DNA of 11,598 nt from JBKJZO01 sp046715235 (GTDB lineage: Bacteria > Actinomycetota > Actinomycetes > BP-191). The position numbers were made by a program, and so were the translations under genes. Positions 1-5,413 of the stretch are shown here, piece after piece (the first letter of the stretch is position 1; each line of letters starts with the position of its first letter). Below the pieces are notes generated by a model. That model saw only the letters and a list, made by a program, of their open reading frames with translations, had not been told where the DNA came from and searched no databases. The stretch covers positions 1-11,598 of the forward strand of contig JBKJZO010000151.1 of the NCBI GenBank assembly GCA_046715235.1, written 5' to 3'.

Positions 1-1
1 C

Positions 2-457
2 ATCTTCCTGCCGCTCATCAAGATGACGCTGCCAGAGCTCGTCGACTACGACCTGCCGGTCGAGGGCGTTTTCCACAATTGCGCGATCGTCTCGATCGAC
101 AAGCGCTATCCCAAGCATGCTCACAAGGTGATGAACGCCATCTGGGGTGCCGGCCTGCTGTCGCTGACCAAACTCGTCGTGGTCGTCGACGCCGACTGCG
201 ATGTGCACGACTACTCCGAGGTCGCGTGGCGCGCGTTTGGCAACGTCGACTACGCGCACGACCTACTCACGACGATCGGTCCCGTCGACCATCTCGACCA
301 CTCGTCGTACCAGCAGTTCTGGGGCGGCAAGGCGGGCATCGACGCGACCCGCAAGCTGCCGACAGAGGGCTACACGCGCGGCTGGCCGAGCGAGATGCTC
401 ATGGCGCCCGAGATCGTCGAGCGGGTCAGCAAGCGCTGGAAAGAACTAGGGCTGTGA
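2..457 (+). CDS. ubiD: UbiD-family menaquinone biosynthesis decarboxylase, C-terminal part (5' end outside window)
   Basis: Only the last 151 residues are present; the frame is open from base 2 and ends at TGA 455-457. UbiD enzymes are prenyl-FMN-dependent decarboxylases, usually near 480 residues. In the futalosine pathway the homologue (MqnL) is assigned to decarboxylation of the naphthoate intermediate. The visible part matches the C-terminal domain: the stretch VVVVDADCDVHDYSEVAWRA corresponds to the family's acidic strand (V-DDD-D-V), and the end carries the typical GIDATRK followed by a W-P and a GL terminus. The catalytic residues lie upstream and cannot be checked. The stop codon overlaps the mqnP start, and ubiX, which makes the cofactor, lies downstream at 4717. 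The family call is firm. The MqnL assignment is inferred from mqnP and ubiX nearby; another aromatic-acid UbiD decarboxylase is the alternative. Confidence 0.9.
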   Translation: MFLPLIKMTLPELVDYDLPVEGVFHNCAIVSIDKRYPKHAHKVMNAIWGAGLLSLTKLVVVVDADCDVHDYSEVAWRAFGNVDYAHDLLTTIGPVDHLDHSSYQQFWGGKAGIDATRKLPTEGYTRGWPSEMLMAPEIVERVSKRWKELGL

Positions 458-1365
458 GTGCCGCGACGACTCTCGCCGAGCCGGTTGCACACAGCGGTCG
501 CGTCAAGGGTTTCCTGCGACTGGTGATGATCGAGCACTCGGTCTTCGCTCTGCCGTTCGTCGGCATCAGCGCGCTCACGGCGATGCGCTCGCTCGGCGAG
601 ACCGTCAAGTGGGTCGACCTACTGCTCATCACGGTCGCGATGGTGGGTGCACGCACCTTCGCGATGGCCGCCAACCGGGTCATCGACAGGGAGCTCGACT
701 CGCGCAATCCGCGCACGGCCAAACGCGAGCTCGTCACCGGTGCGTTGCCGGTGCGCACAGCTGTCATCGGTGCCGTTGTGGCACTCGCGGTCTTTTTCGC
801 CGCGGCCGCCCTGCTCTCCCCGTTGTGCCTCGCGCTCGCGCCACTGGCCGTCGTACCGCTGGTCGTCTATCCCTACGGCAAACGGTTCACGTGGGGCTGC
901 CACTTCATCCTCGGGCTGGCGCAGATGGTCGCGCCGATCGGCGCGTGGATCGCGGTCACCGGCGAGTGGTCGTGGACCGCGGTCGTGCTCGGCGCGGCTG
1001 TCGGCATCTGGATCGCGGGCTTCGACCTCATCTATGCCTGCCAGGACATCGCCTCCGATCGGGAGCAAGGTGTGCACTCGCTACCGGCCCGGTTCGGCGC
1101 CGCGACCGCGCTGCGTTTCTCGCAGCTGATGCACATCGCTACGGTTGCGTTCCTCGTGTGGTTTGGCTCGCTCGCCGGCATGTCGTGGCTCTGGTACGCC
1201 GGCGTGGCCGTCGTCGCCGTAGCGCTCGGCTATGAGCACTCCCTGGTGAAGCCCAACGACTTCTCGCGCGTCAACCGCGCGTTCTTCACGGTCAACGGTT
1301 TCGTCGGCCTGGCGCTGCTGTGCTTCGCAGTCGCTGACCTCGCCTCACGCGGGCTGCGCCCGTGA
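454..1365 (+). CDS. mqnP: UbiA-family prenyltransferase, MqnP-like
   Basis: This is a 303-residue integral membrane protein that transfers a polyprenyl chain to an aromatic acceptor. In the futalosine route MqnP prenylates 1,4-dihydroxy-6-naphthoate. Both signature Asp-rich motifs are present: NRxxDxxxD at residues 74-82 (N74, R75, D78, D82) and DxxYxxxDxxxD at 191-202 (D191, Y194, D198, D202). They bind the Mg-diphosphate of the prenyl donor. Hydrophobic segments fill most of the rest, as in the eight- or nine-helix fold. I chose GTG 454 because it overlaps the ubiD stop (GTGA), has a GGAAAG about 10 bases upstream, and gives the family's usual length starting just before the conserved region beginning FLRLVMIEHSVFALPF. 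The frame is open far upstream, but that part only shadows ubiD. It is probably cotranscribed and translationally coupled with ubiD. A 4-hydroxybenzoate substrate is less likely in an actinobacterium. Confidence 0.93.
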   Translation: MSAATTLAEPVAHSGRVKGFLRLVMIEHSVFALPFVGISALTAMRSLGETVKWVDLLLITVAMVGARTFAMAANRVIDRELDSRNPRTAKRELVTGALPVRTAVIGAVVALAVFFAAAALLSPLCLALAPLAVVPLVVYPYGKRFTWGCHFILGLAQMVAPIGAWIAVTGEWSWTAVVLGAAVGIWIAGFDLIYACQDIASDREQGVHSLPARFGAATALRFSQLMHIATVAFLVWFGSLAGMSWLWYAGVAVVAVALGYEHSLVKPNDFSRVNRAFFTVNGFVGLALLCFAVADLASRGLRP

Positions 1366-1385
1366 GCGAGCCGTCGGCCTCGCTC
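1364..1385 (+). terminator. Hairpin on the mqnP stop codon, candidate terminator
   Basis: GAGCGAG (1364-1370) pairs perfectly with CTCGCTC (1379-1385) around an 8-base loop; a U-G wobble adds an eighth pair. It starts inside the mqnP stop codon (1363-1365). There is no T-run after it, which is common for actinobacterial terminators. It could separate the ubiD-mqnP unit from the GroES-like gene, or act as a 3' stabiliser. Confidence 0.5.
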
Positions 1386-1509
1386 GCTCGGAATGCCCGG
1401 GGTGGGACTTGGCCAATCGCCCCCAGCTTCGAAGATGTCTGTTACGACGAGAACGCGCTGAGCGCATGAGGTGGCTCAAGCACTGTCGTCAACCCTCGAG
1501 AGTCAGCTG
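1386..1509. promoter_or_regulatory. Upstream region of the GroES-like gene with two 8-bp palindromes
   Basis: This leader holds two perfect 8-bp palindromes, TTGGCCAA (1409-1416) and CTTCGAAG (1427-1434), with centres 18 bp apart. No CIRCE element (TTAGCACTC-N9-GAGTGCTAA) and no HspR-type repeat (CTTGAGT-N7-ACTCAAG) is visible, although these are the usual operators of actinobacterial chaperonin genes. No convincing -10/-35 pair could be assigned. The operator role is inference. Confidence 0.3.
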
Positions 1510-1830
1510 ATGAGCGAGAAGCTGCCGGTCCGGATGCTGCACGATCGCGTACTGGTCTCGCTGGACGACGACGAGGGCGAGCGCCGCTCGACCGGCGGCA
1601 TTGTCATCCCCGCTACCGCGCAACTGGGCAGGCGCCTGTCGTGGGCGCGCGTCGTCGCCGTCGGCACGCACGTGCGGCAGGTTCAGATCGACGACAGGGT
1701 GATGTACGACCCTGAAGACCGCGCCGAGGTCGAGATGCACGGCGCGCTCTACGCGCTCCTTCGCGAACGCGACATCCACGCCGTCGCATCCGAGCGCCTA
1801 GAGGACCTAGGAACCGGCCTCTACCTCTAG
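1510..1830 (+). CDS. GroES-family co-chaperonin-like protein, actinobacterial paralogue type
   Basis: A 106-residue protein with the Cpn10 fold signature. The N-terminal strand LHDRVLVSLD (10-19) matches GroES 'PLxDRVLV'. It is followed by a mobile-loop-like stretch, residues 22-38, with the GGIVIP tripeptide region (G29, G30, I31-V32-I33) that docks on GroEL. The middle deviates: V-G-x-G is V-A-V-G here, and the family's 'GD-V-Y' appears as DDRVMYDPEDRAEVEMHG. The end, GTGLYL, is not classical GroES. From memory, actinobacteria encode such a divergent GroES-like protein besides the true groES. I chose ATG 1510 because GAGAG (1498-1502) lies 7 bases upstream and homologues begin close to KLPVRMLHDR; GTG 1471 would add 13 residues but has no good ribosome site. 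No groEL follows, so partner and function are unknown; it may cap GroEL made elsewhere. Confidence 0.85.
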   Translation: MSEKLPVRMLHDRVLVSLDDDEGERRSTGGIVIPATAQLGRRLSWARVVAVGTHVRQVQIDDRVMYDPEDRAEVEMHGALYALLRERDIHAVASERLEDLGTGLYL

Positions 1831-2014
1831 CCCCTTAAGTCCGACCCCCCCGTGCCGTGCCCGCGCACAAACCTCGCGTGCGCATCACGCGAAGTGGATC
1901 AAGTTGTCGAAGTCCGTGCTGGAATTCACGCTCAATTGATCATGGAAATCGTGACAGGTTGATCAACTCGGTCGCAGGGGCGACCCGCGAGCAGACGGGC
2001 GGCGACCGCCTGGG
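1831..2014. other. Convergent intergenic spacer with hairpin and low-GC patch
   Basis: This is the 184-base spacer between the 3' ends of the GroES-like gene and the reversed membrane-hydrolase gene. It contains a short GC hairpin (1874-1892) and an unusually low-GC stretch at about 1893-1966 with repeated GATCAA/TTGATC cores (1897-1902, 1936-1941, 1959-1966, the last a perfect TTGATCAA palindrome) plus CAATTG and GAATTC palindromes. An open frame from GTG 1857 has no ribosome site and no recognisable product, so no gene is called. Confidence 0.6.
1874..1892. terminator. Candidate terminator hairpin in the convergent spacer
   Basis: TCGCGTG (1874-1880) pairs with CACGCGA (1886-1892) around a 5-base loop. 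The perfect 7-bp GC-rich stem lies 44 bases after the GroES-like stop and between convergent genes, where terminators are expected. There is no T-run on either strand, so its efficiency is uncertain. Confidence 0.45.
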
Positions 2015-4597
2015 TCACCAGGGGGGTTTGGCGTCGACCTCTGCGAGCGTCGGTGGCTCGGCACCGTCGGCGAGCGGGTAGTAGCCGACGAGCGAAACCG
2101 CAGGCAGGGTGCCGGTCAGCAGCATCGCGTCGAGGTTGAGCACGCACGCGTCGTACTCGTGCGAGCGGTAGTAGTCGCTGTGCCGCAAGGGTTTCGGCGC
2201 GTCGACGTCCCCGCCGGGCGGGTGCAGCGCGGGGTGCGGTGACGTGTCGTGCGGCAGCGGGTGCCCAGCCGGATCCTCGACGAGTACGTCGACCGTGTCG
2301 GGTGCGACATAACGCGCGTCCCCCGGCGGTGGCTCCTTGAAGATCCACTTGCCGAGGTAGTCGGTTTTGCGCCAGCAGTTGCGCCAGCGCACCGCGTTGC
2401 CCTCGGTCAGCCGGTCGCGCAGCATCTCGAACGTGCCCGCGCAGAAGTACGCGGGAAACGCGCGCGCGTAGAGCCGCCGCAGGGGGGAGCCGTGCGTCAG
2501 CAGCGCGACGTGCGAGATGGTCGACGCGTCACACTGGAAGAGCGCGGCTGCCGCGATGACCGTGCCCTGGCTGTGCGCTGAGACGAGCACCGGTTGTCCC
2601 TGCGACACCAACCCCGTCACCCGGGTCGTCAGTTGCGGGACGGTGCGCTCGCAGTAGCACGGCGGCGCGAGCGGGTGGGCCGACCGCGGCCAGAATGTGC
2701 CGACGTCCCAAAGGATGCCGACGGTACGGCGCAGGGTGTCATTGCGGTACGCGCGGATGCCGATCCCGACCAGCGCCACGACCGACAGACCGATGACGAC
2801 AGTGCCGAAGCCGACGACGTCGCCCTGGGTGGGCGCGAAACCGTCGACTCCGATCGCTTGGAGGACGCGCGCGCCGGGGGACTTCGAACTGATGAACGCG
2901 TCCGACGGCCGCCCGAGCACCGCCGAAAGCACGATCGTCGTCAATCCGACCACCACGCCGGCGACCGCGATCACGAGAAGCACGATGGGCGCGCGGTCGA
3001 CAAGCGTGGCCTGGTACCGGGCGCGCGCAACCTCTTCCACGCGGTCTTTCCCGCCGTCGGGCAAGGCGTAGTCGTCGCGTACGCCGGCGCGCAGGATCGG
3101 GTACTGCTTCTGCCGGGTGGGCGTGAGCTCGCGCCCGGTCAGTCGCCGGCCAACGACGTACAGCAGGAACACAGCGAGAAGAAATCCCGCGATGATTGCG
3201 CCGCTGCCGGCGAGCCAGGCGGTCCACTGGTACAACGCGTGCACCCGGAAGACGAACGGCACGGTGTGCGCCGTCGATTGGCCGGGGGTCGTAGCGAGCA
3301 GGTCGGCGGACTTGTAGAGCACGCCGTTGGTCATGAGGGTTCCCGCGACGAGACCGACGACGGCGAAAACCGGACCGGCCCAGCCGCGCAGGAACGGCGC
3401 CGGCTCCTGGGTCTCGGACGATCGAGCCAAATACGTCAGCACCGCCATCACCGCGAGCGCAGCGAACTGCGTCGCCGCGATGATCCACAAGGTCCCGCCG
3501 TAGCCGGGCAGCACGACCCGAACGTCCACGTGGTCGGCGCGATGCAGGGCCGCGGCCACGCCGACGGCCAGCGTCACGTACGACGCGCGCGCGAGCCGGT
3601 GGGACAGCGGTGCGTGTGTTTTGAAACCGTCCGGATTGACGTGCTTGTCGAGTTCTCTGCCAAGGTCGGTGATTCGTGGTGTGAGCACGCTGGCGATGCA
3701 GAAGACGAGCAATGTCAGCGCGAGGGTGAAGGCGATGATGTCGGGAATCGCACCCACTTCGAGGCGCAGGCCCGGATACGCAAGCAACGCCGACACCGCT
3801 GCCAAAGGGGCCGCGATGTGCAACGCGCGCAGCCGGGCGGTTGAGCTCTTCTGTTGCCACAGCCCGACTAGAGCGAACGGCGTCTTCTGCCCGTCGACGT
3901 ACGGACCGCTCGACGTGTCAAGGCCGATCGTCTTGGTCTTCTCGTACTGGTCGAAGCTGCGCAGGCTCAGTCGCCACAGCAGCGCGAGAGTGGCGAGCGG
4001 CACGAGGGCACCGACGACGATGCGTACGCCGGGCGCTCGCTCGCCGAGCCAGGGCATCCACCAGCGCAGCCAGTTCTGGCGATCGCCGGAGCAGATTTCG
4101 CTGCCGCCGCACTGCCAGCCGACCTGATCCATCCCGACGCCGGCCAGGGCGACGATGAATCCGACCGTCATCGTCAGCGCGAGGAGCCGGATCGTCGCCA
4201 GCAGCGACTGTCGGACGGGGCCGCGCCAGGGAGCGGACGGCGACGGCTGTCTTGGGTCGTCGGACGGCTCACCCGTGGCGGCCGGGATGGCCCACGACGC
4301 GACGTTGATGAGAGCGAACGGCAGCAGCGGCAGCCAGGCGGCGCGGCTGGCGCGCCCGCTCGTCAGGCCGCCCCACGAATACGCCTCGAGGTGCCGGCGC
4401 ACCTTTCCGATCCGCCCGCCGGCCTCCGCCGGCCCGTAGGCATGCCACCCGCGCCTGCGGTGAAAGCCGGACACTTCGTCGCCGGCGACAAGGATCGTGT
4501 CGCCGTACTCGAGCATCGCTGTCTTGGGCGTGCCGCTCACCCCGTGGATGCGTACCTCGACGAGGTCGAGGAGCAACTGATCGTCCTGACCGGGCAT
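2015..4597 (-). CDS. Polytopic membrane protein with serine-hydrolase-like C-terminal domain
   Basis: This 860-residue protein has about 11 hydrophobic segments, near residues 88-106, 131-155, 191-212, 258-275, 283-305, 338-352, 365-391, 403-428, 457-484, 536-562 and 594-615. The C-terminal domain, about 625-860, has a nucleophile elbow VLVSAHSQGT with S676. Plausible triad partners are D746 (in WRKTDYLG) and H806 (in LRHSDYYR), an order normal for alpha/beta hydrolases. The N-terminus has a strand-plus-turn VRIHGVSGTP (15-24) resembling the oxyanion HG turn that normally begins such a fold. The motif WDVGTFWPR (630-638) followed by HPLAPPCY also looks conserved. ATG 4597 is preceded by GAGGGG with 8 bases of spacing. 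The gene runs against its neighbours, so it has its own promoter between it and ubiX. A lipase or esterase acting at the membrane is possible; the substrate is unknown. The family is widespread in actinobacteria to my recollection, but I know no named member. Confidence 0.88.
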   Translation of the reverse strand: MPGQDDQLLLDLVEVRIHGVSGTPKTAMLEYGDTILVAGDEVSGFHRRRGWHAYGPAEAGGRIGKVRRHLEAYSWGGLTSGRASRAAWLPLLPFALINVASWAIPAATGEPSDDPRQPSPSAPWRGPVRQSLLATIRLLALTMTVGFIVALAGVGMDQVGWQCGGSEICSGDRQNWLRWWMPWLGERAPGVRIVVGALVPLATLALLWRLSLRSFDQYEKTKTIGLDTSSGPYVDGQKTPFALVGLWQQKSSTARLRALHIAAPLAAVSALLAYPGLRLEVGAIPDIIAFTLALTLLVFCIASVLTPRITDLGRELDKHVNPDGFKTHAPLSHRLARASYVTLAVGVAAALHRADHVDVRVVLPGYGGTLWIIAATQFAALAVMAVLTYLARSSETQEPAPFLRGWAGPVFAVVGLVAGTLMTNGVLYKSADLLATTPGQSTAHTVPFVFRVHALYQWTAWLAGSGAIIAGFLLAVFLLYVVGRRLTGRELTPTRQKQYPILRAGVRDDYALPDGGKDRVEEVARARYQATLVDRAPIVLLVIAVAGVVVGLTTIVLSAVLGRPSDAFISSKSPGARVLQAIGVDGFAPTQGDVVGFGTVVIGLSVVALVGIGIRAYRNDTLRRTVGILWDVGTFWPRSAHPLAPPCYCERTVPQLTTRVTGLVSQGQPVLVSAHSQGTVIAAAALFQCDASTISHVALLTHGSPLRRLYARAFPAYFCAGTFEMLRDRLTEGNAVRWRNCWRKTDYLGKWIFKEPPPGDARYVAPDTVDVLVEDPAGHPLPHDTSPHPALHPPGGDVDAPKPLRHSDYYRSHEYDACVLNLDAMLLTGTLPAVSLVGYYPLADGAEPPTLAEVDAKPPW

Positions 4598-4605
4598 GAC
4601 AACAA

Positions 4606-4611
4606 CCCCTC
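4606..4611 (-). promoter_or_regulatory. Ribosome binding site of the membrane-hydrolase gene
   Basis: On the minus strand this reads GAGGGG, 8 bases before the ATG at 4597. It fixes that start. Confidence 0.75.
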
Positions 4612-4681
4612 AAGATCGGCGTGTCGTCAGTAGATCGGTGGGCTGCAGGCGTGTCCAGGGGCCATGCCGGTGAATGTGGTC

Positions 4682-4710
4682 GTGACCATCGGCCGTGGTC
4701 GTGCCACTCT
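4682..4710 (+). promoter_or_regulatory. Candidate leaderless promoter for ubiX
   Basis: GTGACC (4682-4687) and CACTCT (4705-4710) are separated by 17 bases. The second hexamer ends 6 bases before ATG 4717, so transcription could start on the A of the start codon. The hexamers match TTGACA and TATAAT only partly (4 of 6, and the key A and T). Support comes from the lack of any purine-rich ribosome site before this ATG, since TCTTCCCCC precedes it. Confidence 0.35.
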
Positions 4711-4716
4711 TCCCCC

Positions 4717-5385
4717 ATGCCGAGTGAGCGCGCGCCGTACATCGTTGGTGTCTCCGGTGCGAGTGGTACGCCGTACGCGCGGGCCGTCATCCGGGGATTT
4801 CTCGACGCCGGCGAGGCGGTCGACCTCATCGTGAGTCGGGCGGCCAGGCTGACGCTGCTCGACGAGACCGGCATCAGCTGGCGCGACGCGCACTGGTTGG
4901 ACGACCTCGTCGAGTGGCTAGGGGACGGAGGTTCCAGTGGCGCGACCGCGGATGTTCGCCATTGGACGCCGGGAGATCTGGCGGGCGGCCCGAGCAGCGG
5001 CACCTACCGCACGAAGGGGATGGTCGTCGTACCGGCGTCGACCTCCTCGGTGGCCGGGATCGCCCTTGGGCTGAGCAAGGACCTGTTGCAGCGTGCCGCC
5101 GATGTGACGCTCAAAGAACGACGCCCGCTCGTCGTCGTACCGCGGGAAACTCCGCTTGGCCGCACCCATCTGGTGCAGATGCTCGCGCTGCACGATGCGG
5201 GCGGCATCGTGTTGCCTGCGTCCCCGGCGTTCTACGCCGGCGCGCGCGAGGTGCAGCAGCTGGTCGACTTCGTCGCGGGCAAGGTGCTCGACAGCCTCGG
5301 TGTGGAGCACAGCCTCTTCACCCGCTGGACGGGCGAACTCGGCGCGGGTCGTTCCGCGACATCTGAGCGCGGCGGGAAGGTGTAG
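4717..5385 (+). CDS. ubiX: UbiX-family flavin prenyltransferase
   Basis: This 222-residue flavoprotein joins a dimethylallyl unit to FMN, giving the prenyl-FMN cofactor used by UbiD decarboxylases such as the one at the start of the window. The N-terminal flavin-binding loop GVSGASGTPYA spans residues 11-21. The conserved phosphate and prenyl-donor elements follow: VVVPASTSSVAGIA, then KERRPLVVVPRETPL (133-147), then ASPAFYAGA with the family's conserved tyrosine. It is slightly longer than the usual 190-200 residues because of a Gly/Ser-rich insert before HWTPGDLAGGP, as I recall for actinobacterial members. I chose ATG 4717 because it starts just before the core strand; the frame opens at 4621, but those 32 residues do not resemble the family. 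The start lacks a ribosome site. It probably works with UbiD and MqnP in menaquinone synthesis, though the gene is separated from them by a reversed gene. Confidence 0.94.
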   Translation: MPSERAPYIVGVSGASGTPYARAVIRGFLDAGEAVDLIVSRAARLTLLDETGISWRDAHWLDDLVEWLGDGGSSGATADVRHWTPGDLAGGPSSGTYRTKGMVVVPASTSSVAGIALGLSKDLLQRAADVTLKERRPLVVVPRETPLGRTHLVQMLALHDAGGIVLPASPAFYAGAREVQQLVDFVAGKVLDSLGVEHSLFTRWTGELGAGRSATSERGGKV

Positions 5386-5401
5386 GCGCACTAAGGCGCG
5401 G

Positions 5402-5407
5402 GATGAT
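5402..5407 (+). promoter_or_regulatory. Possible -10 element for a leaderless regulator transcript
   Basis: GATGAT ends 6 bases before GTG 5414, the position expected for a leaderless start. No good -35 is visible. The overlapping GGGA could instead serve as a weak ribosome site on a transcript reading through from ubiX. Confidence 0.25.
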
Positions 5408-5413
5408 CCGCCC

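Larger units (their letters stand above)
4598..4716. promoter_or_regulatory. Divergent promoter region between the membrane-hydrolase gene and ubiX, with two 19-bp-spaced direct repeats
   Basis: AGATCGG occurs at 4613-4619 and 4632-4638, and GTGGTCGTG at 4676-4684 and 4695-4703. Both pairs are offset by exactly 19 bp. The first GTGGTCGTG also forms an inverted repeat, TGGTC-GT-GACCA (4677-4688). The repeats lie where promoters for the two divergent genes are expected. A binding role is inferred, not shown. Confidence 0.4.

Noticed and set aside
1471..1509. GTG 1471 as start of the GroES-like protein
   Set aside because: Only a weak purine stretch directly abuts it, while ATG 1510 has GAGAG at 7 bases and begins where the family similarity begins. 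It cannot be fully excluded.
1857..2081. A 74-codon open frame in the convergent spacer
   Set aside because: It has no ribosome site, no recognisable protein features, and runs into the membrane-hydrolase gene on the other strand.
2594..3844. A 416-codon open frame on the plus strand opposite the membrane-hydrolase gene
   Set aside because: Its product is Arg/His/Asp-rich and low in complexity, whereas the minus strand gives clear membrane helices and a hydrolase motif.
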